From: Phycisphaerales bacterium
Lineage (GTDB): Bacteria; Planctomycetota; Phycisphaerae; Phycisphaerales; SM1A02
Assembly (NCBI GenBank): GCA_029268515.1
Contig: JAQWNP010000017.1
Coordinates: 62,001-126,000, forward strand
Length of the DNA: 64,000 nucleotides
Direction: 5' to 3'
Shown here: positions 39,076-47,769 of the stretch, piece by piece
How the letters are laid out: every line of letters starts with the position of its first letter
Position numbering within the stretch: position 1 is the stretch's first letter
Program-made: the position numbers and the translations under genes
Notes under the pieces: model-generated
What the model was told of the DNA's origin: nothing
The model's input: the letters and a program-made list of their open reading frames with translations, nothing else
The model's database searches: none

Positions 39076-40893
39076 ATGACCATTGTGCAGCTCTCAACAC
39101 TCTTGATCAATCAAATTGCTGCGGGCGAGGTCATTGAACGCCCTGCGAGCTGTGTCAAAGAGCTCGTTGAAAATGCTTTAGATGCTGGGGCCACGCGTAT
39201 CGAGATTGCGTTGGAGCAGGGGGGGCGAAGGCTCATCCAGATTAGCGATGATGGTAATGGCATCAAGGCAGATGAATTACCATTGGCACTGACGGCACAT
39301 GCCACCAGTAAGCTCTCATCAATCGAGGATCTCAACGCTATTGGCACACTGGGATTTCGCGGTGAAGCACTGGCATCGATTGCGGCAATTAGTCAGATGA
39401 CCGTACAGTCGCGTGCTCGTGGTGCTGCGGAGGCAAGCAAAGTAACCGTTGAAGCAGGCAAGATTGAGAAAGTCATGCCTGCCGCAGCGCCGCAAGGAAC
39501 GCAGGTGACTGTGCGTAATTTATTTTTTAATACGCCAGCGCGTGGTGCCTTTCTTAAGACCGATCAAACAGAAGCTCGCCGCTGTGTTCAGGCAGTGCGA
39601 GATGCAGCAGCGACACGGGCTGATGTAGCGTTCTCTGTATCAGTTGACGATCGTGCCGTTCTCAGTTTGTCTGGCGATGTCAAACCAGCTGATCGTGCTT
39701 GTGAAATCTTAGGGCGTGAGACCCGCGATGAGCTGCTTGAAGTTGATGAACGTATTGGTGACGTACGAGTTTGGGGACTCATTGGACGTCCTGGTTTAGC
39801 GAGAGCGACCACACAGCATCAACATCTTTATCTCAATGGGCGCCCAATTGTTGATCGTGCTGTCACGCACGCTGTACGCGAAGCCTATCGTGGGCTTATT
39901 GAACCAAATCGTCATCCAATGCTTCTGATTGAGTTGCAAGTTGATCCAGCCCAAGTTGATGTCAACGTGCATCCCACCAAGTCACAAGTGCGTTTTCGTG
40001 ATGGTGGTGCGGTCCATCGAGCAGTTCGTAAGGCACTGAGTCATTGTCTTGCCGCTGCTGATCTGACGCCGCAGCTCGACCTCAAGCGAGCAGCAGGGCG
40101 AGCACCTCAGTGGTCGTCAGGTTCAGGGGGCGCCAGCATAGGTCGCCCACCCGTTATTGATGATCGTGCAGCTGCTGGTAGTTTTGATGCGCAGCAAGTG
40201 GCTTCCCATCTTGATGCAGCCCATATCTTGGCACCAGCCTCGCATGGCACGACAGATCAAAAACAATCAGCGTCGGTAGATGCACTGCCTGGAGGGGTGC
40301 GGGCGGTCAAAGTGCTTCAGCTACACCGTACCTATCTTGTCGTTGAAGACGAAGCCGGTATGGTTGTTGTTGATCAGCATGCATTGCATGAGCGGGTCAT
40401 GTTCCAACAACTTATGGAACGAATTAATGAGGGCCCCTTGCAGTCGCAGCGGCTGCTTGTGCCTGCAGTTGTTGAAATCAAGGGAGATGCAGCTGCGCGG
40501 GTTGCATCATTGGAACAATTATTCAACCGCATCGGTATCGAAGCAGATGTCATGGGGCCTGAAACTGTGGCCGTTCATGCCTTCCCTACGCTACTCTTTG
40601 AGCGGCGTGTTGATCCAGTTGCATTCATGACCGAATTGCTTGATCGCAGCGGCGAGGACGATGCCGCTCAATCGAGTGAAGCGGCGCTGCATGAAGTGGT
40701 GGACATGATGGCATGCAAAGCAGCGATAAAAGCTGGCGATGAGCTCAGTGAGAAAGAAATGCTCGGTCTTATTGCTTCGCTGGAAGAAACAGAACGCTCA
40801 ACAAGGTGTCCTCATGGGCGTCCGACACTGTTGCGTCTGAGTTTAGACGAGCTAGAGAAGCAGTTCGGCCGAACTTCTACGTCGCATCAATAA
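39076..40893 (+). CDS. mutL: DNA mismatch repair protein MutL (endonuclease type)
   Basis: 605 aa. The GHKL ATPase motifs are intact: ELVENALDAGA, ISDDGNGI, and TLGFRGEALASI. A variable linker (about 340-410) leads to a C-terminal dimerisation domain with the three endonuclease-type elements ACKAAIKAG, CPHGRP and DQHALHER. In the last motif (DQHAxxExxxxE) the final Glu appears as Gln (HERVMFQQ). Nicking activity is therefore likely but the metal site is slightly altered. It acts with MutS in post-replicative repair. Confidence 0.95.
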   Translation: MTIVQLSTLLINQIAAGEVIERPASCVKELVENALDAGATRIEIALEQGGRRLIQISDDGNGIKADELPLALTAHATSKLSSIEDLNAIGTLGFRGEALASIAAISQMTVQSRARGAAEASKVTVEAGKIEKVMPAAAPQGTQVTVRNLFFNTPARGAFLKTDQTEARRCVQAVRDAAATRADVAFSVSVDDRAVLSLSGDVKPADRACEILGRETRDELLEVDERIGDVRVWGLIGRPGLARATTQHQHLYLNGRPIVDRAVTHAVREAYRGLIEPNRHPMLLIELQVDPAQVDVNVHPTKSQVRFRDGGAVHRAVRKALSHCLAAADLTPQLDLKRAAGRAPQWSSGSGGASIGRPPVIDDRAAAGSFDAQQVASHLDAAHILAPASHGTTDQKQSASVDALPGGVRAVKVLQLHRTYLVVEDEAGMVVVDQHALHERVMFQQLMERINEGPLQSQRLLVPAVVEIKGDAAARVASLEQLFNRIGIEADVMGPETVAVHAFPTLLFERRVDPVAFMTELLDRSGEDDAAQSSEAALHEVVDMMACKAAIKAGDELSEKEMLGLIASLEETERSTRCPHGRPTLLRLSLDELEKQFGRTSTSHQ

Positions 40894-40907
40894 GCAAAAT
40901 GTAGGCC

Positions 40908-41168
40908 TTAGCCACCACTGACAGGTGGAATGATGGCGACGGTGTCACCATCATGTAGCTCGAGCTGTGGATTGGCATACGTCTCGTTCACCGCAAAAGC
41001 GAGGTGGCTTTTCTTTTCGTTGAATAATGGGTGTATGTCAATCAGGGCATTGATCGCATCGTTGACAGTGCATCCTTGAGGTAAGGACAAAGACAGTTTG
41101 TCCTGGCCGGTTTCCTCGGCCAGTTGTGCAAAGAGAAGCACGCGTATTGAAAGCATGGTTGTTGTCAT
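40908..41168 (-). CDS. moaD: MoaD/ThiS-family sulfur carrier (molybdopterin synthase small subunit)
   Basis: 86 aa, a ubiquitin-like fold with the essential C-terminal Gly-Gly (IIPPVSGG) that is thiocarboxylated before donating sulfur to precursor Z. It overlaps the moeA stop by 4 bp, so it is coupled and belongs to molybdenum-cofactor synthesis rather than thiamine synthesis. The moaE partner is not in the window. Confidence 0.88.
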   Translation of the reverse strand: MTTTMLSIRVLLFAQLAEETGQDKLSLSLPQGCTVNDAINALIDIHPLFNEKKSHLAFAVNETYANPQLELHDGDTVAIIPPVSGG

Positions 41169-42394
41169 TGTCTTGATGGCCAGGGTACGAAGGGTACTTC
41201 ACTTCCATTGGGTAATGGCTCGCTTTGCATTGGGAGTGCCACGACGCCGTTGGTTTTTGATGTGTGACTCAGATCGCCCGAACCTGCCCATTGAGGCACA
41301 TGGGCCGTATCGCCTGTGACTTGGGCAGGGCGAAAGGCTTGTCGTTTGGCATTTGGTTGAACTGGAGCGTTGAGTCGAACCTTGCGCCAGGGTAACTGCG
41401 TGTCGAGACCCAGCATGCCACGAATCAGTGGCCATATAAATAGTGTGCTGCACACCAATGCTGAAACAGGATTTCCTGGAAGGCCAATCACAAGAGCTTG
41501 GTTACATTGGCCAATCAGCACCGGCCGTCCGGGTTGCATGGCGCAGCCTTTGATCACTGTGGTCATGCCAAGTTTTTCAAGCGCACCTGGTACATGGTCA
41601 CGATCGCCGGCACTAATGCCCCCAACCGTAACGACCATGTCGGAATTTGAGGTGGCCTCAGCAAGTCCGGCGTGGATGACATCGAAATCATCTAGATAAT
41701 GTTCATGCGCAAGTACCTGGGCACCCATTTGATGCAACAATGCAGATGTTTGGGGGCCGTTGCTATTGCGTATCTGATGAGCTGCGGGGTTTGTGCCAGT
41801 TGCAACAAGTTCATCGCCTGTGGTGATGACCGTTGCTCTGGGATGCGACATGACTTCGAGCTTATCTGATCCGACTGTTGCAGCCAGACCAATGTGGTGA
41901 GCATTCACAGTCGAATATGGTGTGATGATTGTGTCGCCGGTACGAGCATCGGCGCCTTGTTTGTGCACACCTTGTCCGGCTTCAATCGAGCTGACAGAAA
42001 AGGTTACTGGTTTGCCCTGGCGATCACCGCGATCACTACGTTCGTGTGGGATCACAGCATCGAGGCCAGCAGGAAGTGGGGCACCAGTAGCAATAGCGAC
42101 GCAGCAATTAGATTCAACAGTGGGACTCTGTTGTGAGCCAGCGGCAATCGTAGCGGCGACTGGCCAGGTTCGATCATTTGAAAACGCTGCGGCTTGGACA
42201 GCATATCCATCCAAAGCAGAGCGGTTAAATGGGGGTAAATCTCGATCGGCTTTAACTGGTGTTGCGAGCACGCGACCAAGGCAATCGCTCAGTGGAACGA
42301 GCTCGGTTCGACTCAGTCTTTTTACGCCGACTTGAGCGCGCTCAATCGCTTCGTTGTAGTTAGGTAGTGCGGCAGTTGGAGGCGCCGTTGGCAT
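41165..42394 (-). CDS. moeA: Molybdopterin molybdotransferase MoeA
   Basis: 409 aa. Landmarks: PPFNRSALDGYAV near the N-terminus, IATGAPLPAGLDAVIPHE, the MPT-binding VTVGGISAGDRDHV, and the GLPGNPVSALV loop. It inserts molybdate into adenylylated molybdopterin. It forms a two-gene unit with moaD, which shares its last four bases. Divergent or upstream sequence (42395-42458) is only 64 bp, after the pseudopilin gene on the same strand. Confidence 0.94.
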   Translation of the reverse strand: MPTAPPTAALPNYNEAIERAQVGVKRLSRTELVPLSDCLGRVLATPVKADRDLPPFNRSALDGYAVQAAAFSNDRTWPVAATIAAGSQQSPTVESNCCVAIATGAPLPAGLDAVIPHERSDRGDRQGKPVTFSVSSIEAGQGVHKQGADARTGDTIITPYSTVNAHHIGLAATVGSDKLEVMSHPRATVITTGDELVATGTNPAAHQIRNSNGPQTSALLHQMGAQVLAHEHYLDDFDVIHAGLAEATSNSDMVVTVGGISAGDRDHVPGALEKLGMTTVIKGCAMQPGRPVLIGQCNQALVIGLPGNPVSALVCSTLFIWPLIRGMLGLDTQLPWRKVRLNAPVQPNAKRQAFRPAQVTGDTAHVPQWAGSGDLSHTSKTNGVVALPMQSEPLPNGSEVPFVPWPSRQ

Positions 42395-42458
42395 ATGGTC
42401 ATCCTATCGCATCAGAATGTTGGTGACATGGGCTCGTGTTTAAGTTGAAGAGGGCCCG

Positions 42459-43325
42459 CTACGGCGTAGTCACAGTCGCAGATGACCAATTTGGGTTGTA
42501 AAGTCGGTCATCGTTTGAGAGAAAACCATCATTTGGATAATCCAGTAGCGACTGAATTGATGTTGGGGCATCTTCCCAACGCTCGCCACGAAATGGCACA
42601 TTCAAGGCGGAGGTGTGTCCATCTAAGTGGGCAATATTGGTGGCGCCTTTGTGGCGAAATGCCTGTCCACCGGTGTATATCAAATCTAGTCCTACCACAT
42701 GTTGGCCTGGGCCAAGATGTGGTTGTGCAGGACGATTGCCTGTCGGTGCTCTCATGTAGTTGTTGAGTGGTGCTTCTGGTCCACCGCGTCCAGCATCTCC
42801 GAATAATGCACAGTTTGCTGTTCGTTGGCATTGGCTTGGCCGTATACCGCGGTATGTGTAGTCGAAGTTTGGTGGCGCGAAGGCCATCTCTCCGCCAATG
42901 AAGGTGGTGTTGTAGTTGTAACCAGTCATCTGATCTGACTGCAAGGCATGATCTTCACAGGCGGGGCACTGATACAGTTTCTGTGGCTGATCAGCATAAT
43001 TCCATAATGAACCTGCTCGGACACGTTTGGGGGTCTGATTCAGGCCTGTCGTTTTTGTCACCCAATCCCAACTTGTTTGTTCGAGCTCACCGACTGCAGG
43101 GACGCGCCATGCAATAGCGGTTGGCCAATCGCTATGGTCGTTCGCATACCGCAGTGCTGCCTGAGCTAGTTGTGCCAGGTTTGCCTGGCACTGAACGCTT
43201 TTAGCCTTCGACTTTACGCTGGTTAGGGTGACAATGACCAAGCTGAGAAGCACTGTGATGATGGCAATGACCACCAACATTTCTATCAACGTCCAACCAT
43301 GATGCCTTCTGAGAGTTTCTGGCAC
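42459..43325 (-). CDS. Pseudopilin-like secreted protein, H-x9-DG type (cobalamin locus)
   Basis: 288 aa from the GTG at 43325, chosen because it starts one base after the preceding stop, has a GGGGG run 7-8 bases upstream, and puts the prepilin signal near the N-terminus; the frame runs 36 codons further without sense. The prepilin peptidase site is HHG|WTLIEMLVVIAII with Glu at +5. The C-terminal part includes HKGATNIAHLDGHTS, a His-x9-Asp-Gly motif typical of planctomycete pseudopilins. Two CxxC-like pairs are present (YQCPACEDH). It is the second gene behind a cobalamin riboswitch, so low cobalamin should raise its expression. Function beyond assembly or surface display is unknown. Confidence 0.82.
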   Translation of the reverse strand: MPETLRRHHGWTLIEMLVVIAIITVLLSLVIVTLTSVKSKAKSVQCQANLAQLAQAALRYANDHSDWPTAIAWRVPAVGELEQTSWDWVTKTTGLNQTPKRVRAGSLWNYADQPQKLYQCPACEDHALQSDQMTGYNYNTTFIGGEMAFAPPNFDYTYRGIRPSQCQRTANCALFGDAGRGGPEAPLNNYMRAPTGNRPAQPHLGPGQHVVGLDLIYTGGQAFRHKGATNIAHLDGHTSALNVPFRGERWEDAPTSIQSLLDYPNDGFLSNDDRLYNPNWSSATVTTP

Positions 43326-43326
43326 G

Positions 43327-44238
43327 CTAAGGCCCCCAGTTGATGAGCATGATGCTGAAGTCAGCGAGATCAATGTTCCCGTCGAGGTTGAAGTCGGCAG
43401 GTATGCCACCAGGAATTGATGGGCCCCAGCCAATCAAGAGTTCAGAGAAGTCAATGAGATCGACTTGACCATCATCATTGACATCGCCGGGTCGACGTGG
43501 GTGAACATCGGCCACGGCATCAACTTCAGGAACAGTGACAGCCTCGAGGGGTACTGAGATCCGAATATAAGAGATTGCTTGAAGTTCTACCCATGCCAGA
43601 TCAATACCAGCGCCACCACCGCTGCCTCGATATAAGGTGCAGGCCTCTTCGGCGCTCAGATTGAGAAAGTTGTTGAATGTGAGGCGTGGGTCAACTGGCC
43701 GTGTCATGACACTCGGGCTGAAACCAGGTTCCTCGCTATAGGCCGGTACATCGGTGTAGCCCATCGTGGGAAAAAGCCCATCAGCTTGGATGCCATCAAC
43801 GGCGTGCCAGAGAACGCCATCAGTACTGACTTCAATGAGGCCACCTTCAGGCCCAATCATTCCGGTGACCGTCCCCTCGGCGGTGCTGGAATCAACAAAG
43901 CCAGAATTTCCAAAAACGAGCAGGTCAATGCCATAGGGATTATTCGGGTCGTCTGTGACTGGCGTATCGAATTTCAGAACCAGCGAGCCACCAGCGCCAA
44001 TCGAGACAATCTCATTGGTCATAAATGCGGGAAAGAAGGGGGTCACCGCGCCGGGGAGAAAACGTTCGCCAGTAAATCGCTCAGGTGCGCCCAAGGTTGT
44101 TTCGGGCGTGGTGTAACCAAGCGTGGCCCCGATGCCCTGGTCATATACAACAACTGAATCGGCAAAGGGATCATCGGTGTGGGCGACCACCGTTGTCATA
44201 CTCAATGTGATGGTTAGCAGCGTTAATCTTAAAAACAC
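43327..44238 (-). CDS. Secreted dockerin-module surface protein under cobalamin-riboswitch control
   Basis: 303 aa from the GTG at 44238, chosen because AAGGAACGAG lies upstream and the next residues (VFLRLTLLTITLSMTTVVA) form a signal peptide; the frame extends further but overlaps the leader RNA. The body is beta-rich, with SLVLKFDTPV, GIDLLVFGNSGFVD, GLIEVSTDGVLWHAVDG and AGIDLAWVELQAISYIRISV. This arrangement reminds me of the cell-surface proteins found beside BtuB in B12-uptake loci of Bacteroidota; that likeness is from memory. Two EF-hand-like repeats end the protein (DVNDDGQVDLIDF and DFNLDGNIDLADF). It is the first gene behind the riboswitch. Cobalamin capture at the surface is inferred. 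Confidence 0.78.
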   Translation of the reverse strand: MFLRLTLLTITLSMTTVVAHTDDPFADSVVVYDQGIGATLGYTTPETTLGAPERFTGERFLPGAVTPFFPAFMTNEIVSIGAGGSLVLKFDTPVTDDPNNPYGIDLLVFGNSGFVDSSTAEGTVTGMIGPEGGLIEVSTDGVLWHAVDGIQADGLFPTMGYTDVPAYSEEPGFSPSVMTRPVDPRLTFNNFLNLSAEEACTLYRGSGGGAGIDLAWVELQAISYIRISVPLEAVTVPEVDAVADVHPRRPGDVNDDGQVDLIDFSELLIGWGPSIPGGIPADFNLDGNIDLADFSIMLINWGP

Positions 44239-44306
44239 AGACTCGTTCCTTGCGGTCGGTGCCAGAAGATCCGCTGCATCTGAGCGATGCTTAGACCAGG
44301 TGACCG

Positions 44307-44336
44307 CGCCTGGCCGTGTTAACGGACTGCCAGGCG
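44307..44336 (-). promoter_or_regulatory. Leader hairpin, possible riboswitch expression platform
   Basis: A perfect 8-bp inverted repeat, CGCCTGGC/GCCAGGCG, with a 14-base loop lies between the cobalamin aptamer and the gene it precedes. It has no T-run behind it, so translational rather than transcriptional control is more likely. Confidence 0.45.
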
Positions 44337-44409
44337 AACCAAGGTCATGAGAAGAAACACAGCAAGCTGCGCTCATGCCCAATGATCGCGCGGGCAGCGC
44401 CAAAAATCA

Positions 44410-44588
44410 GCGGCAGGTCTTCCGGCTCCGGGAGGCTCCCACTTAATGTGCCCAGCCTTCCCAGTCAGAGCGCCAGCCAACAAATGTTGGGGGCGTTGAC
44501 CAGTGGCAAAGGGCGCGTGGGCTGCAAATGCAGGCAGGTCCCGTTACGGCGGCGCGTCCGCGGCGGCTTTTCACCGCCTTCCCTCGTG
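44410..44588 (-). promoter_or_regulatory. Cobalamin (B12) riboswitch
   Basis: Read on the minus strand, the conserved blocks occur in order with normal spacing: GAGGGAAGGCGGTGAAAAGC, the GCGGACGCGCCGCCGTAACGG junction, TTTGCCACTGG, GGGAAGGCTGGGC, and the closing GGAGCCGGAAGACCTGCC. This is the class that binds adenosyl- or related cobalamins and turns expression off when the vitamin is plentiful. The next start codon lies about 170 nt downstream and begins a secreted protein, not a cobalamin synthesis gene. Confidence 0.93.
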
Positions 44589-44638
44589 ATCAGGCCCTGT
44601 GTAAGTGCAGACATGGCCCAATACCTCTGATAGGGGTC

Positions 44639-44669
44639 AGTATAGCTCAATCGAGATCGCTCCTCCCAA
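44639..44669 (-). promoter_or_regulatory. Possible promoter for the riboswitch transcript
   Basis: TTGGGA (44664-44669) and TATACT (44639-44644) on the minus strand, with a 19-bp spacer, about 50 bp before the riboswitch. The spacer is long and the match is by eye. The rest of the gap from 44589 to 44992 has no gene; GGCCTGATCAYGAGG occurs in it twice (44582-44596 and 44746-44760, one mismatch). Confidence 0.3.
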
Positions 44670-44992
44670 GCCCTTGCTGCTTCTTTGGCGTTCTGGAGTT
44701 TGGTTACTTTCGGTGGCGCCTTGGCTGGGTTTTTCTGCGACTTCGCCTCATGATCAGGCCTTAGATAGAGCTTCAAGGCCTGATACCGATGATATTGCGC
44801 CGTATTGCCCAATCGATCATGGTTCCATCGCTATCATATGGGTTCGTTGACACCCTCTGGAGGGTGGATTACCTTCCATTGCTGCTCAGCATTTTCATGT
44901 GAAAATGGTGAGTGAATCTATTGCCATGACACTGCTTGTCCATCCCAACTTCTTTCGTTGAGGCAAGCACCAGACTGTCCGGAGTTTTCGAG

Positions 44993-47143
44993 ATGCCAAG
45001 ATGTGCATGGACCATGTTGATGACCCTTGTAATAGCGATGACGATGAGCAGCGGTGCGCTGGCCCAAGCAGGCCCAGAAGAAGCTGCTCGGGTCTATCTA
45101 GATGATTTCGTCCACTATGGTCTGACGGCGAATGTTCAACTGGCAGCGGCCAATGGCAACGCACTCATGAATCTGCCACTGTCGGATGCAGACTTAGCAA
45201 AATTAGTTGACGATGGTCCGGTACCTTTAGACCGCTTCGAGAGAGCTATTGCTCGAACACAAAACGTGCCAGAGCTTTCTGATCTGTCATCGCGTCTTGC
45301 GCTGCGTATTGAGAAGGGTCGCCGTGATCTTGCCCGTGATCCTGACCGCGTAGCCCAGGCAATTGCAATGCTCAGTGGAACACGCCGTGATCAACTTCTA
45401 GGCCGTCAACGGCTCATGGCGGCAGGCGAATATGCCATGCCTGCTTTGGTTGAACAAATACGCCAGAGCAATAATGAGCAGCAAAAGCTCATGGTTCTAG
45501 AAGTCATGCGAGAGATTGGTCGTCCTGGCGTTTACCCGTTGGCAGTTGCTCTGCCACATTTAGCACCAGCCGATCAACGCCGTGTTGTTGATGTGCTCGG
45601 TGACATTGGTTATTTCCATGCCACGCCAGTGCTACTGGCGATGAGTCTCGATGATCGAATGACCCCACCAGTTCGTGACTCAGCAGTCCTCGCTTATCGA
45701 GATGCCGGCGGCCTTCCTATGGATCTTTCAAGTCTCTATGCATTGACAGCTCGACGCCACTTAGAAGGTGATAGCGTCTTGGTTGCCTATCCAAATGAAG
45801 CGACGAACAATGTTTGGGGATGGGAGTCCTTCGGTGGGTTGAGGCCAACGCCAGTGCCAACGCCAATATTCAAGCAAGTGCGCGCTATGGATCTCTCAAG
45901 CCGTTCTTTGGCGGTTGATGACACCAATGAGAATGCATTAGCGCTTTTCGTTGCCGCGAACCTCATTCGACAAAATCAAATGCCTGCAGGTGGCGTTGAT
46001 CCCATCTTCGGGCAGTTGCAGTACAGCCCAGCTTTTTATGCACGTGTCTTTGGCCCTGCCACTGGGCAGCGGGTTTTGGCGCTCGGTATTGATCTTGATG
46101 ACACGCAGCTCGTTCGTGATGCCTTGTCTGGTCTTTCCAAGACCAGTGGTGGCGGCAACCTCTTTCAAGGTGGACAGAGACAACCGCTTCTTGAGTTGGC
46201 GGATTACCCGGATCGCCGTGTGCAATATGAATCAGCGCTCCTGCTTGCAAGGGCAAACCCAGAACAGAACTTCCCAGGCGACTTCCGTGTGGTACCAACG
46301 CTCGCGTCTTCTATACGCATTAGCGGCAAAAACTATGCCATGCTTGTGGCGCCAGAAGAAGAAGACCGTCGCGCCCTGGCCAGTCAGCTAGAAGCACTTG
46401 GTTTTGATGTGTTGGCGAGCGCCTCACGAGCCGATGAGCTTGAGATACCAATCAGCCAGGCACCAGCAGTTGATTTGTTTGTCATGCGTGCTGCGACAGC
46501 CGGGGTTGCTGAGCGGAGTATTTCGAGTGTTCGCAATTATGGCAAAATTGCCTCAGCGCCAGTGCTTTGCCTGGTCCCGCTATCAGAAATTCCTACGCTG
46601 ACAAATAAGTATGTAGATGATCGGCGTATTGAAGTGGCCCCAGGCGGTCTGTCTGAAGGCGAAATGGCAATGGCCATTGATGTACTACTTGAGCGTGCCT
46701 CAGGTGGTCGGATCTCTGAGTTAGAGGCTGAAGCTTATGCCATTGAGTCACTTCAAGTGATGCGCGAGCTCGCAGCTTCTGAGCGTTCCATTTATAACGT
46801 TGGAGATGCTGATTCCACATTGATCGAAGTGCTGAACAACACCACTGACTTCATGCAGCTTATGGTTGCTGATGTGCTGTTACTACGTAACACGCCTCAG
46901 GCTCAACAGGCCGTCATTGATGCGGCCCTCCGTGCGAATGGAGATCAACAAATGGACTTGCTTGATCGTGCTGCTGAATCGGTCAAGTTGCATGGAAACC
47001 AAGCCCGACAGCAACAAGTTGTGGCTTTAGTGATGCTGAATCAGAGTGCCACTGGTGATACGGCAGATGCTGTTGCGACGCTCATTGGCGCTTTGGATCT
47101 TTCATCGCGCGATCTGATCATGGTCGTACCGACACCAAAATAA
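44993..47143 (+). CDS. Exported HEAT-like repeat protein with a degenerate receiver-like domain
   Basis: 716 aa from the ATG at 44993, which has GGAG 8 bases upstream and starts a signal peptide (MLMTLVIAMTMSSGALAQ). The first half is helical, with HEAT-like units such as AGEYAMPALVEQIRQS, MREIGRPGVYPLAVALPHL and VVDVLGDIGYFHATPVLL. Residues ~450-590 resemble a receiver fold (YAMLVAPEEEDRRALASQLE, then LGFDVLASAS and VDLFVMRAA) but lack a clear phospho-acceptor set. It is probably a periplasmic scaffold. I do not recognise a named family. tRNA-Thr begins 5 bases after its stop and may share its transcript. Confidence 0.65.
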   Translation: MPRCAWTMLMTLVIAMTMSSGALAQAGPEEAARVYLDDFVHYGLTANVQLAAANGNALMNLPLSDADLAKLVDDGPVPLDRFERAIARTQNVPELSDLSSRLALRIEKGRRDLARDPDRVAQAIAMLSGTRRDQLLGRQRLMAAGEYAMPALVEQIRQSNNEQQKLMVLEVMREIGRPGVYPLAVALPHLAPADQRRVVDVLGDIGYFHATPVLLAMSLDDRMTPPVRDSAVLAYRDAGGLPMDLSSLYALTARRHLEGDSVLVAYPNEATNNVWGWESFGGLRPTPVPTPIFKQVRAMDLSSRSLAVDDTNENALALFVAANLIRQNQMPAGGVDPIFGQLQYSPAFYARVFGPATGQRVLALGIDLDDTQLVRDALSGLSKTSGGGNLFQGGQRQPLLELADYPDRRVQYESALLLARANPEQNFPGDFRVVPTLASSIRISGKNYAMLVAPEEEDRRALASQLEALGFDVLASASRADELEIPISQAPAVDLFVMRAATAGVAERSISSVRNYGKIASAPVLCLVPLSEIPTLTNKYVDDRRIEVAPGGLSEGEMAMAIDVLLERASGGRISELEAEAYAIESLQVMRELAASERSIYNVGDADSTLIEVLNNTTDFMQLMVADVLLLRNTPQAQQAVIDAALRANGDQQMDLLDRAAESVKLHGNQARQQQVVALVMLNQSATGDTADAVATLIGALDLSSRDLIMVVPTPK

Positions 47144-47148
47144 GCAGT

Positions 47149-47221
47149 GCCACCCTAGCTCAGTTGGTAGAGCGGAGCTTTCGTAAAGCTCAGGTCACCG
47201 GTTCAAGTCCGGTGGGTGGCT
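47149..47221 (+). tRNA. tRNA-Thr (CGT)
   Basis: 73 nt. Acceptor GCCACCC/GGGTGGC, D-arm with AGCTCAGTTGGTAGAGC, anticodon stem GAGCT/AGCTC with loop TTCGTAA giving anticodon CGT, T-arm with GGTTCAAGTCC. The discriminator is T and no CCA is encoded. Its last base directly abuts the stop codon of the convergent Fur-family gene. Confidence 0.96.
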
Positions 47222-47602
47222 TCAAGCGCAAGACGCACACAACCCAGAGAGGGTGAGATCGTGGTGTTCGAGTTTGAACCCTTCTGGGAGGAGTTTGTTT
47301 AATCCGCCCGGGCACCCATGAATATCGAAAAAGCTGTCACAAGTCGTGCAGTGAAAGTGGTGGTGGTGCTTGGCAGCCACAGTGGCCAGTTCGTATCGAT
47401 CGTTGCCTCCAGGTACTGCAACACGCACGATTTCACCTGCAGCCTCAAAGCGGCGAACCGCTCGGTAGACCGTTCGCAACCCGATGGATTCGATTTCCTG
47501 TTTTGCAAGTTGATGCAATTCATTAATCGATAGGGGCCGCTCGGCGGTCTCGATTGCGGCTCGGATGGTCTGAAGTTGTTTGGTTTGGCGCTCAGCGGTC
47601 AT
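47222..47602 (-). CDS. Fur-family metalloregulator, probably Zur
   Basis: 126 aa, one full Fur-type repressor. The N-terminal winged helix includes PLSINELHQLAKQEI and RTVYRAVRRFEAAGEI. The C-terminal dimerisation/metal domain has the His-rich HHHHFHCTTCDSFFDI and the closing LSGLCASC, giving the two CxxC pairs of a structural zinc site. Which metal it senses cannot be read from the sequence alone. The adjacent divergent genes include a protein like the Zur-repressed all3515 family, which favours zinc. It is divergent from them across a 167-bp gap that holds an inverted repeat. Its stop codon touches the tRNA-Thr gene. Confidence 0.85.
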   Translation of the reverse strand: MTAERQTKQLQTIRAAIETAERPLSINELHQLAKQEIESIGLRTVYRAVRRFEAAGEIVRVAVPGGNDRYELATVAAKHHHHFHCTTCDSFFDIHGCPGGLNKLLPEGFKLEHHDLTLSGLCASCA

Positions 47603-47680
47603 GGCATATAGACATCGATATCTCGGTGGGTGACCTCATTCAAGGCTTGGATCTTAACCATAATTATGCGCTAAATACTA

Positions 47681-47709
47681 TTGACAATCAATTGTCAGTA
47701 GGTGATATT
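47681..47709 (+). promoter_or_regulatory. Candidate Zur/Fur operator overlapping a promoter
   Basis: TGACAAT-CA-ATTGTCA at 47682-47697 is a perfect 7-2-7 inverted repeat, close in plan to Fur-family boxes. It overlaps TTGACA (47681-47686), which is 17 bp from GATATT (47704-47709), a good promoter for the pseudopilin gene at 47770. A repressor bound here would block the -35 element. Confidence 0.6.
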
Positions 47710-47769
47710 CCATAACTTTGCTGCCTGAAGGGCATTTTTTGTGATCTACGAGCGAAAGAGACTTCTCCA

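Noticed and set aside
44465-44812. 115-codon minus-strand frame over the cobalamin riboswitch
   Set aside because: The conserved bases are explained by the RNA aptamer, so the open frame is incidental.
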